This document shows positions 1 through 6,515 of a DNA stretch of 19,039 nucleotides, piece by piece. The notes under the pieces were generated by a model. The model searched no databases. It was not told the origin of the DNA and worked only from the letters and a program-made list of their open reading frames with translations. Source of the DNA: an uncultured Collinsella sp. Its GTDB lineage: Bacteria > Actinomycetota > Coriobacteriia > Coriobacteriales > Coriobacteriaceae. The DNA lies in NCBI GenBank assembly GCA_900543945.1, contig UQTN01000031.1:1-19039 (forward strand), in the 5' to 3' direction. Every line of letters starts with the position of its first letter. The first letter of the stretch is position 1. The position numbers were made by a program, and so were the translations under genes.

Positions 1-201
1 CGCCAGATCTGCCGCAGCCTGGACGCCGACGTGCGCTCGCTCCCCCGCGAGTCCGCGCCCGCTGCGCTCGAGAACTGGGCGCGCCGCCGCGGCACCCTCG
101 CCGTCGACGCCAACGAGCAGCACCTGGGCCTCGACGACACCGACCTCATGCTCCGCACCGTCCAAGCCGAGTTCAACCTCAAGAACCTGTTTGCGAAATA
201 G
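1..201 (+). CDS. C-terminal fragment of an unrecognised protein
   Basis: The frame is open from the first base of the window and closes with TAG at 199-201, giving 66 residues of a protein that begins upstream. The codons are strongly G/C at third positions, as in the core genes here, so it is very likely real coding sequence. The tail is charged and rich in Arg, Asp and Leu (for example ENWARRRGTLAVDANEQHL) and has no membrane segment or recognisable motif. I do not recognise the family. A strong hairpin (234-269) follows 32 bases after the stop and could end the transcript. Confidence 0.6.
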   Translation, partial: RQICRSLDADVRSLPRESAPAALENWARRRGTLAVDANEQHLGLDDTDLMLRTVQAEFNLKNLFAK

Positions 202-233
202 CAACGCCTGCGACAAACACTGCTTGCTCACGA

Positions 234-269
234 GCGGCCTCGCAGCGGGAAACCCCGCAGCGGGGCCGC
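234..269 (+). terminator. GC-rich hairpin after the left-edge gene
   Basis: A 16-nt left arm (234-249) pairs with 254-269 around a four-base loop (aaac). There is one G-T wobble and one A-A mismatch. No run of T follows, so it is either an imperfect intrinsic terminator or one of the palindromic repeats common in this genome. The rest of 202-551 is AT-richer and shows no open frame that I believe. Confidence 0.45.
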
Positions 270-551
270 CCCACGTTCCATAAGCAGGCCCGCTCTTCAC
301 AAATTCTGAACCCTATTTTTTACTTATTTCAGCACTTTCCCGACACGTGATTTGTACTTGGATGGCGATGCACCGATACCAAATGTGCAGCAATTGAGTG
401 TTTCCATGCTATAGCCAAGCTGCGAAAACATTTATTTAGGGCGTACCGACCCATAATTGCGTCAAGCTTTTGGACAGCATTTGGTTAGACCTCTAAAACG
501 ACTTTTCCACTCAGCGCCATCAACACGGCATTAGCTGACACGATATATGCC

Positions 552-1742
552 ATGAGTATCGTATTGTCACATACCACTGCAAAAGCGGTCTACCAAGCCG
601 CGCATTCGGTGTCTGCGAAAGACATCGAGTCCTGCAGCCCTGCCGCAATTTACGGATCATGCCCCAGCGGAGCACTCCTCGACGCAGCCGCAGAATGGCT
701 CGCCAAACATGATGTTGCCCGCGACGCAAACGATCCCCTCGAGGTAACGGTGTTTGATCGCAGGAACGCGCGCTACGCGATGAACTGTCAATGCCACGTT
801 TCGTCAAAGCGATTCTCAAACTCACGCTTTATAGAGCTCGGAGAAGACATCTTCGTTGTTGGTGTTGAGCTTTGTGCACTTCAGGCCGCCACCTATCTCC
901 CTTTTCGCGAACTAGTGGAGTACTACTTTGAACTGTGCGGCGCTTATTCCCTAGGAACCGGCTCTTCAACCTCCTATACCGAGCGTTTCGCGCTTACCTC
1001 GACCGAGAGGCTAAAGCAGTTCTTTAATTCCATTACCAGATGTGACGGTTTGGCCCTTGCCCGAAAGTCGATTCAATGTGTACGCGATGGATGTCGGTCT
1101 CCCATGGAAACGGCCTTTGCCATGATGCTTACGTTGCCCAAAAGCGAAGGAGGGCTTGGCATTAAAGGAATTGAGACCGACTACGAGGTGAAGGTCACCG
1201 CCGCCGCAAAAAATCTCACGAGACGCAAAAAGTTCTTTATGGATGCATATCTGAAGAAATCTCGAACAGATATTGAATACAACGGGTTTTATCACGACGC
1301 TGAAGAAGACCGCGCTATCGACGAGGAGCGCAAGAATGCGCTTGCGTCCATGGGGTACGGAATCATCACTGTCAGCCGTTATTCCTTTATGCATGCCAGC
1401 TCTTTCGTTAGGGTCATGGAGGCAATCCAGCGGAAAGAAGGCATACGCCCCTCGCGTCTGCCAAAAGACTTTCAAATCATGCAAGAGGACCTGAGACTGT
1501 TTGTGCTCAGACGGTTTATTGAGGAGAAGAAACGAATCCAGGAGGAGCTTCGCCAGGATTCCGAAGAGCGTCAACGAATCGACCTCGAAAAAGCAATGCT
1601 CGAAGGCATCACATTGGACGATCCGACGATTAACAAGGCTCCGGCAATCGATGACATGCAGACTGTCGGACTCGACAGCCCATCACTCAACCAAACAAGC
1701 AGCTTCACGCCCGAGGGCAGGGTCTTCGGGGCCGGAAACTAG
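552..1742 (+). CDS. Orphan nuclease-like protein (DUF559/Vsr-like PD-(D/E)XK fold suspected)
   Basis: A 396-residue protein of unknown function. It begins SIVLSHTTAKAVYQ, and has a middle section (about residues 75-140, CHVSSKRFSNSRFIELG and then ELCGAYSLGTGSS). Residues 180-265 look like a restriction-endonuclease fold: SPMETAFAMML, then D231, then IEYNGFYHD (E242, N244, H248), then an acidic/basic helix (DRAIDEERKNAL) and GYGIITVSR. This order matches DUF559/Vsr-type nucleases (D...ExD/K...H...R...vt); the usual third acid or lysine is Asn here. The last about 80 residues are a charged, coiled-coil-like helix. From memory, similar proteins recur in Coriobacteriia; this is recall, not a search. 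The ATG at 552 is the only plausible start in the open frame but has no Shine-Dalgarno. Base composition is AT-richer than the flanks, suggesting acquisition. Nuclease activity is inference. Confidence 0.7.
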   Translation: MSIVLSHTTAKAVYQAAHSVSAKDIESCSPAAIYGSCPSGALLDAAAEWLAKHDVARDANDPLEVTVFDRRNARYAMNCQCHVSSKRFSNSRFIELGEDIFVVGVELCALQAATYLPFRELVEYYFELCGAYSLGTGSSTSYTERFALTSTERLKQFFNSITRCDGLALARKSIQCVRDGCRSPMETAFAMMLTLPKSEGGLGIKGIETDYEVKVTAAAKNLTRRKKFFMDAYLKKSRTDIEYNGFYHDAEEDRAIDEERKNALASMGYGIITVSRYSFMHASSFVRVMEAIQRKEGIRPSRLPKDFQIMQEDLRLFVLRRFIEEKKRIQEELRQDSEERQRIDLEKAMLEGITLDDPTINKAPAIDDMQTVGLDSPSLNQTSSFTPEGRVFGAGN

Positions 1743-1754
1743 GCTGACTAACAA

Positions 1755-2003
1755 GGTGGGTACCCTAGCGACGTGCAAAATTGCGAGTATTCAGCAAAGC
1801 CGGGTGTCCATCACCCTCGAGTGGATCCAAAAGTGAAGCGAAATCACTCTTGCGTGAGAACGTTAGGCAACATTTGAGGAAGAACTCATCGGTTTACCAC
1901 CCTAAGACAACTCTTTAGCTGCATTATTTGGCCTGCGATAAGTTAACAGACCCCCTATCGTTGCAGAATACTCCAATTTTTGCACGGCGCAGGGGCACCC
2001 ACC
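1755..2003. mobile_element. MITE-like element bounded by imperfect 43-nt inverted repeats
   Basis: The segment 1755-1797 is the approximate reverse complement of 1961-2003, matching at about 35 of 43 positions without gaps (outer part begins ggtgggt; inner part shares gtgcaaaa and gagtattc). The 163 bases between hold no credible gene. Size, terminal inverted repeats and lack of coding capacity fit a miniature non-autonomous element or a long palindromic repeat. It starts 12 bases after the stop of the nuclease-like gene. I see no clear target-site duplication and no transposase. Confidence 0.5.
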
Positions 2004-2087
2004 CCGGCATCACCTATCAAAACCGCTTAGTCCGGAATCTCGTCCGCTTTTCCTCATCATTTTGTACGACGGATTGCCTAAACGATA

Positions 2088-2115
2088 TTGACATATGAAC
2101 ATGCGCTCATATAAT
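2088..2115 (+). promoter_or_regulatory. Sigma-70-type promoter of the metal operon
   Basis: TTGACA at 2088-2093 and TATAAT at 2110-2115 are both perfect consensus hexamers with a 16-base spacer. Expected transcription start is near 2122. The promoter overlaps the first operator copy, so a bound repressor would block RNA polymerase directly. Confidence 0.9.
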
Positions 2116-2148
2116 CGGAAGTAAGTTATATGAGCGCATGTTCATATG
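2092..2148. promoter_or_regulatory. Paired ArsR/SmtB-type operators forming a perfect inverted repeat
   Basis: The 22 bases at 2092-2113 are exactly the reverse complement of 2127-2148, separated by 13 bases. Each half is itself a near-palindrome of the form ATATGA-N8-TCATAT, the kind of site bound by SmtB/CadC/CzrA-type dimers. Copy 1 covers the spacer and -10; copy 2 lies in the early transcribed region and ends directly against the AAAGGA ribosome binding site of the regulator gene. A third, slightly diverged copy is at 2864-2884. Confidence 0.85.
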
Positions 2149-2161
2149 AAAGGATATTGCA

Positions 2162-2527
2162 ATGAGCATCCGCGTTGATGAAACGAAACCCGACATCGAG
2201 GCCACCGAGCCCGCGATCCCCACCACCTGCTCGCCCGAGGACCTTCCCGACGAGGAGCTTCTCTACGACCTCGCCGACCTGTTCAAGGTCTTCAGCGACA
2301 CCACGCGCATCAAGATTCTCTATGCCCTCATGGGCCGTGAGCTCTGCGTGGCCGACATCGCCGAAGCGACCGAAACCTCGCAGTCGGCAGTATCGCACCA
2401 GCTGCGCACGCTTAAGCAGTCGCACCTGGTCAAGTTCCGCCGCGACGGCCGCAACATCCTCTACTCGCTTGCCGACGATCACGTCTACACCATGCTCAAC
2501 CAGGGCATGAGCCATATCTGCGAATAG
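2162..2527 (+). CDS. ArsR/SmtB-family metal-responsive repressor
   Basis: A 121-residue winged-helix repressor, first gene of the operon. The core runs from about residue 33 (YDLADLFKVFSDTTRIKIL) through the recognition helix (TSQSAVSHQLRTL, 72-84) and wing (KFRRDGRNILYSL). The C-terminal helix carries D105, H107, H118 and E121, the exact D-x-H-x10-H-x2-E spacing of the SmtB/CzrA/NmtR alpha-5 zinc site. The alpha-3 motif reads ELCVAD, keeping one Cys (C62) where CadC/ArsR have ELCVCD; one more Cys (C23) is in the N-terminal arm. Expected role: bind the three operators when metal-free and release them on Zn (perhaps Cd, Co or Ni). AAAGGA lies seven bases before the ATG. Family certain, metal inferred. 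Confidence 0.95.
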   Translation: MSIRVDETKPDIEATEPAIPTTCSPEDLPDEELLYDLADLFKVFSDTTRIKILYALMGRELCVADIAEATETSQSAVSHQLRTLKQSHLVKFRRDGRNILYSLADDHVYTMLNQGMSHICE

Positions 2528-2589
2528 CAACCAACCGAGGTACCAGCGCGGCCTGCACCCAAGCCGCAAAACAGGGAAAGGAACCCATC

Positions 2590-2808
2590 ATGAAAAAGCA
2601 GTTTAAACTCGACGAGATCGACTGCGCCAACTGCGCGCGCGAGCTTCAGGACGAACTTGCCAAGCTCGAGGGCGTCAAATCCGTGTCCGTCAACTTTATG
2701 ACCCAGAAGCTGACGCTCGAGGCCGACGACGCCGAGTTCGACGAGGTGCTCAACCGCGTTGTAGAGTTTACGGCCGACGCCGAGCCGGACTGCGAGATCA
2801 TTCTCTAG
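2590..2808 (+). CDS. Free-standing heavy-metal-associated (HMA) domain protein
   Basis: A 72-residue protein that is one whole HMA domain (ferredoxin-like fold). The metal-binding loop is IDCANCA, with C12 and C15, followed by a helix (RELQDELAKLEGVKSV) and strand (SVNFMTQKLTLEA). The DCANCA variant is typical of the HMA domains of Zn/Cd ATPases rather than GMTCxxC copper chaperones. A strong AGGGAAAGGAA ribosome binding site lies upstream. It sits between the repressor and the ATPase, which lacks its own HMA domain, so it probably binds metal in the cytoplasm and delivers it to, or regulates, the pump. A general metal buffer is the alternative. There is no signal peptide. Confidence 0.9.
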   Translation: MKKQFKLDEIDCANCARELQDELAKLEGVKSVSVNFMTQKLTLEADDAEFDEVLNRVVEFTADAEPDCEIIL

Positions 2809-2829
2809 CCCAGGTTTACGCCAACCTAC

Positions 2830-2852
2830 AAGGCCGCGCTTGCCGCGGCCTT
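2830..2852 (+). other. Hairpin between HMA gene and ATPase gene
   Basis: Perfect 9-bp stem (2830-2838 with 2844-2852; aaggccgcg and its complement) around a five-base loop, followed by only TTG. It could be a weak terminator or an mRNA stability element that lowers ATPase output relative to the two upstream genes. Confidence 0.5.
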
Positions 2853-2863
2853 TGCTCGCGAAG

Positions 2864-2884
2864 TTATATGAGCGAGTGTTCATA
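2864..2884. promoter_or_regulatory. Third ArsR-type operator copy, upstream of the ATPase gene
   Basis: The bases ttatatgagcgagtgttcat match the second operator (2126-2146) except for two central positions, and the preceding g is also shared. The site lies 24 bases before the ATPase ATG. A weak internal promoter may coincide with it: TTGCCG at 2840-2845 and TTATAT at 2864-2869 are 18 bases apart. The repeat match is seen directly; separate control of the pump gene is inferred. Confidence 0.7.
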
Positions 2885-2908
2885 CATTCAAATGGGAGGA
2901 TACGAGTC

Positions 2909-4861
2909 ATGGCCGCCGCCGACCCCAAAAAGAAAAAGAAGAAGCGCAAGAAAAAAGAGTCACTCGAGCATAAACGCAACCGCATCCTGGTAGCGCTAGG
3001 CATCTTTGCGGTGGTGTACGCCCTCGACGAGCTCGGTACCCTTACTGCCGCATTCGGCACCCCGGGCGACATCTACGCCAGCTTTGTGCTGTTCCTCGTG
3101 CCGTTTTTGATTGCCGGCTACGACGTACTGCAAAAGGCATTCAATAACATTCGCCGCGGCAAGGCCTTCGACGAGAGTTTCCTTATGGCCGTCGCGACCA
3201 TCGGCGCATTTGCCATGGTGCTCTTCCCCGACACCGACCCGCACATGGCCGAAGGCGCCGCTGTCATGCTGTTCTACCAAGTCGGCGAGCTGTTCCAGAC
3301 ATACGCCGTGGGCAAGAGCCGCAAGTCGATCAGTGCCATGATGGACATCGCACCCGACTACGCTAACGTCGAGCAGACCGACGGCGCGCTCGAGCAGGTC
3401 TTCCCCGATGACATCACCGTCGGCACCGTGATCGTGGTCAAGCCCGGCGAGCGCGTGCCTATCGACGGCGTCATCGTCGAGGGCGAAACCCAGCTCGACA
3501 CCGCCGCACTCACGGGCGAGTCAGTCCCCCGCCCCGCCAAGACCGGCGACGATATCATCAGCGGCTGCATCAACATGACGGGCCTCATCCGCGTGCGCAC
3601 CACCAAGCCCTTTGGCGAGTCCACCGTCGCGCGCGTCCTGGAGCTCGTGGAGAATGCCAGCGAAAAGAAGGCGCGCACCGAGAACTTCATCACGCGCTTT
3701 GCCCGCGTCTACACGCCCGCCGTCACCGGCGCGGCCGCGGTGCTCGCGCTTGGCGGCGGCCTGGTGACTGGCGCTTGGTCCGATTGGATCCTGCGCGGCC
3801 TGACCTTCCTGGTCGTCAGTTGCCCGTGCGCGCTCGTGATCAGCGTGCCGCTGAGCTTCTTTGGCGGCATTGGCGGCGCGTCCAAGCTGGGCGTTCTCAT
3901 CAAGGGCTCCAACTACCTCGAGACGCTCGCCGACGTGGACACCGTCGTCTTCGACAAAACCGGCACGCTCACCAACGGCACGTTCTCGGTGGTCGCGGTG
4001 CACCCCGAGGCAGGCTATACCGAGCAATCGTTGCTTGAAGTCGCAGCCCTCGCCGAGTCATTCTCCGACCACCCCATCGCGCAGTCGGTACGCACCGCCT
4101 TCCAGGGCGAGCTCGATCCCAAGCGCGTGACGGATTCCACTAATGACGCGGGCCACGGCGTGACGGCAACCATCGACGGCAAGCACGTCGTCGTTGGCAA
4201 CGCAAAGATGCTCGCCGCGGCCGGCGTTGAAGCACCGGACTGTGAGGTTGTCGGCACGATCCTCCACGTGCTCGTTGACGGCGTGTACGCCGGCCACATC
4301 GTGATTGCAGACACCGTTAAGGCCGATGCGGAGCAAACGATTCGCGACCTGCATGCCGCCGGTATCAACCGCACCGTCATGCTCACGGGCGACCGCGAGG
4401 AGGTTGCAGCGTCTGTGGCCAAGCAACTCGGTCTCGACGAGTTCCACGCGCAGCTCCTGCCGGGCGACAAGGTCGAGCGCGTTGAGGCGCTACTCGCGGC
4501 CGAAAGTGGCAAGGGCAAGCTCGCCTTTGTCGGCGACGGTATCAACGACGCTCCTGTGCTTACGCGCGCCGATGTGGGCATTGCCATGGGCGCCATGGGC
4601 TCCGACGCCGCGATCGAGGCCGCCGACGTGGTGCTGATGGACGACAAGCCGTCCAACATTTCCCGCGCGATCCGCGTGGCGCGCAAGACCATGTCGATTG
4701 TTTGGCAGAACATAATCTTTGCGCTGGGCATTAAGCTGCTGATCCTTGTGCTGGCAGCGCTGGGTATCGCCAATATGTGGCTTGCCGTCTTTGGCGACGT
4801 AGGCGTGGCGATCATCGCCATCCTGAACGCCATGCGCGCGATGGGTGTCAAGAACCTGTAG
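2909..4861 (+). CDS. cadA: P1B-type Zn/Cd/Pb-exporting ATPase
   Basis: A 650-residue membrane pump that exports divalent soft metals using ATP. Motifs in order: actuator TGES at 202-205, membrane CPC at 305-307, phosphorylation site DKTGT at D349, HP of the nucleotide domain at 388-389, GDGIND at 542-547, then K609 in the next helix and D630-V-G in the last helix. CPC plus the K and DxG of the last two helices is the P1B-2 (ZntA/CadA) signature, distinct from copper pumps. The N-terminus has no HMA domain; instead it has a Lys/Arg tract (residues 7-17) before the first helix. I chose ATG 2909 because GGGAGGA lies eight bases upstream; an upstream in-frame ATG at 2840 falls inside a hairpin and would translate the operator. 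Start codon choice is likely, function near certain; exact metal is inferred. Confidence 0.96.
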   Translation: MAAADPKKKKKKRKKKESLEHKRNRILVALGIFAVVYALDELGTLTAAFGTPGDIYASFVLFLVPFLIAGYDVLQKAFNNIRRGKAFDESFLMAVATIGAFAMVLFPDTDPHMAEGAAVMLFYQVGELFQTYAVGKSRKSISAMMDIAPDYANVEQTDGALEQVFPDDITVGTVIVVKPGERVPIDGVIVEGETQLDTAALTGESVPRPAKTGDDIISGCINMTGLIRVRTTKPFGESTVARVLELVENASEKKARTENFITRFARVYTPAVTGAAAVLALGGGLVTGAWSDWILRGLTFLVVSCPCALVISVPLSFFGGIGGASKLGVLIKGSNYLETLADVDTVVFDKTGTLTNGTFSVVAVHPEAGYTEQSLLEVAALAESFSDHPIAQSVRTAFQGELDPKRVTDSTNDAGHGVTATIDGKHVVVGNAKMLAAAGVEAPDCEVVGTILHVLVDGVYAGHIVIADTVKADAEQTIRDLHAAGINRTVMLTGDREEVAASVAKQLGLDEFHAQLLPGDKVERVEALLAAESGKGKLAFVGDGINDAPVLTRADVGIAMGAMGSDAAIEAADVVLMDDKPSNISRAIRVARKTMSIVWQNIIFALGIKLLILVLAALGIANMWLAVFGDVGVAIIAILNAMRAMGVKNL

Positions 4862-4877
4862 CACCCGTGGTCCCTCC

Positions 4878-5004
4878 GGCCGGGGTCGGACTTGGTTTTG
4901 AAAACGTCCTCGCGCATGAGGCCCGTCTTTCCTGCTCCTGCGGAGCAACGGAAAGGCGGGCCTCGCGCTGCGGATTGTTTTCAAAACCAAGCCCGACCCC
5001 GGCC
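4878..5004. repeat. Long nested hairpin (about 127 bases)
   Basis: Three concentric inverted repeats. The outer arms, 4878-4905 and 4977-5004 (28 nt), have one mismatch. The middle arms, 4918-4932 and 4950-4964 (15 nt), have one G-T pair. The apex arms, tgctcc (4933-4938) and ggagca (4942-4947), close a three-base loop. No T run flanks either side. It may act as a bidirectional transcription barrier between the ATPase gene and the convergent regulator gene, or be a palindromic repeat element. The remaining 5005-5140 holds nothing I can name. Confidence 0.75.
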
Positions 5005-5140
5005 TGCAGTGACGTAGCTGGCAGTTCTTGGGCATCGCTTGCTGGCGGTGCTCCTTTGCTGAAATGGACTTGGCCGAAAGGGCCGCTGGTCCCGGTCGCT
5101 GGTTCGCGCTTTGCGTGAACTCCGCGCTACTGAGGATCCG

Positions 5141-5530
5141 TTAGGATACCGAGGTTGAATCCGTCGCCTCGCCCCGGCCCAACATCGACCTCAACTTCTC
5201 GAAGCTCTCCTCGCTCAGGCAGTGCTCCATGTGGCAGCCCTCTTGCGACGCGACCTCGGGCGTTACGCCTGCGTCCTCTAGCAGACCTACAAAAAAGCAG
5301 TGGCGCTCCCACATTTGACGGGCAACCTCAAGACCGCGTTCCGTCAGATGCACGTCGCGTTTGCCCATCTCCACGTAGCCGGTGCTCTCCAAGGCCGCCA
5401 TGGCTTTAGAGACGCTTGCTTTGGTTACGCCCAAGTATTCGGCAACGTCGATCGAGCGCACGATGCCCTGACGTTCCGATAGGACGTAGATCGATTCGAG
5501 ATAGTCTTCTCCGGATTCACGTAGGGCCAT
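5141..5530 (-). CDS. DtxR/MntR-family metal-dependent repressor
   Basis: A 129-residue regulator with an N-terminal winged helix (residues 1-65; SIDVAEYLGVTKASVSKAMAAL is the HTH) and a dimerisation/metal domain (66-120). It ends after the second domain, like MntR and unlike DtxR/IdeR, which have an SH3-like third domain. Candidate metal ligands: D9, E12, H77, C99, E102, H103. D9/E12 match manganese-type MntR, while C99 in GCHMEHCLS matches iron-type DtxR (C102-x2-E-H) instead of MntR's Glu. The cofactor (Fe or Mn) therefore cannot be assigned. The ATG at 5530 has AAAGGCGG upstream. It is convergent with the ATPase gene and has no partner on its own strand. It probably represses metal uptake genes elsewhere. 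Confidence 0.93.
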   Translation of the reverse strand: MALRESGEDYLESIYVLSERQGIVRSIDVAEYLGVTKASVSKAMAALESTGYVEMGKRDVHLTERGLEVARQMWERHCFFVGLLEDAGVTPEVASQEGCHMEHCLSEESFEKLRSMLGRGEATDSTSVS

Positions 5531-5659
5531 GGGCCGCCTTTCGCGATGATTGCTAGTTAGCCTTTGGATACTTTCCTTGGCTTACTTTACCGCAAAAGTT
5601 GACCATGTCTTACTGCATTGACCAAAAAGTTAGCCGCGTTTCACAAAACGTGCGAGATG

Positions 5660-5694
5660 AAAACAAAATGGGAACGCCCCGCAAGGAGTGTCCC
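5660..5694 (-). terminator. Probable intrinsic terminator of the ABC-F/HAD unit
   Basis: Read on the minus strand, GGGAC (5694-5690) pairs with GTTCCC (5675-5670) with one bulge. An inner CTCC/GGGG stem and a TTGC loop follow, and then the T-rich tail ATTTTGTTTT (5669-5660). It lies 45 bases after the HAD stop codon. The stem is imperfect, and part of it belongs to the repeat at 5683-5732. Confidence 0.4.
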
Positions 5695-5732
5695 CAGCTG
5701 CCGGCAGATAAGGAGCGTCCCCAAGTGCCGGG
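5683..5732. repeat. Tandem pair of a GTCCCC/TGCCGG repeat
   Basis: Two units of about 27 bases, each reading approximately aaggagYgtccccaRStgccgg, begin at 5683 and 5710. The first contains the perfect palindrome ctgccggcag (5698-5707). A related pair occurs near 18819-18865, so this is a dispersed family. Confidence 0.75.
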
Positions 5733-5738
5733 TCGCAG

Positions 5739-6509
5739 CTACACGAGGCCAAAGTGCTTCGCGGCGTTGTAGATGCCATCGTCGTCTACGGCGGTCGTCA
5801 CGTAGGTCGCTGCGGCCTTCACGGTATCCTGCGCGTTGCCCATGGCCACACTTGTGCCCACGGCCGAGAACATCGACAGGTCGTTCTCGCCGTCGCCAAA
5901 GGCGATCGCCTCGCTCGCGTCGACACCCAGGCGCTCCAGCGTCGCCGCCACGCCCAAGTCCTTGCCGCCGTTGGCGGGGATAATGTCGCAGAACAGGTCG
6001 CACCAGCGCGTGGTGAGCGAATGCGACACCGCGTCGGCCACGATATGCTCGTCGGCCGGGTCCACAAACGCGCAAAACTGGTAGACCGGCGCGTCAAAGG
6101 CGTGGTCAAACGGCTCCTCGTGATAGACGATTCCCGCGTTGCTGCCGGCCGCCACCACGCGCTCGGACAGGCGATTCACAAACGAGTTCTCGCCCTGCAT
6201 GCACAGCGAGTCGTAGCACCCCTCGGCCACCTGGTCCACAATCACCGCGACGTCGTCCGGATCGATCGGGCAGCTGCGGTAGGTGCCCTTGGCATCAAAG
6301 CAGTGCTGGCCCGAGAGCGTAATGTACGCATCCCAGCCCAAGTCGAGCAGCCAATCGGGCATCTGATAGGTCGGGCGGCCCGTGGCGATCACGCACGCGA
6401 TCCCCTGCTCATGAAAGCTGTCGAGCACCTGCTGCGCCGACGCCGGAATCCGATGCGTTTTAAAGCTCAGCAGCGTGCCGTCGATATCGAAAAACGCGGC
6501 TTTGATCAT
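5739..6509 (-). CDS. Cof-type HAD-IIB family phosphatase
   Basis: A 256-residue cytosolic hydrolase of the haloacid dehalogenase superfamily. Motif I is FFDIDGT (nucleophile D8, acid D10), motif II T43 in IATGRP, motif III K183 in NGGKDLGV, and motif IV GDGEND (205-210). The large cap between residues about 80 and 180 and the GDGEND ending mark the Cof/IIB group, which dephosphorylates sugar phosphates, pyridoxal phosphate or flavin precursors; the substrate cannot be told from sequence. Its ATG lies six bases after the stop of the ABC-F gene, so the two are almost certainly co-transcribed. Length is normal for the group. Confidence 0.93.
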   Translation of the reverse strand: MIKAAFFDIDGTLLSFKTHRIPASAQQVLDSFHEQGIACVIATGRPTYQMPDWLLDLGWDAYITLSGQHCFDAKGTYRSCPIDPDDVAVIVDQVAEGCYDSLCMQGENSFVNRLSERVVAAGSNAGIVYHEEPFDHAFDAPVYQFCAFVDPADEHIVADAVSHSLTTRWCDLFCDIIPANGGKDLGVAATLERLGVDASEAIAFGDGENDLSMFSAVGTSVAMGNAQDTVKAAATYVTTAVDDDGIYNAAKHFGLV

Positions 6510-6515
6510 CCTCGT

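Noticed and set aside
2840..2908. An upstream ATG extending the ATPase by 23 residues
   Set aside because: The ATG lies in the loop of a hairpin, has no ribosome binding site, and would translate through the operator; ATG 2909 has GGGAGGA.
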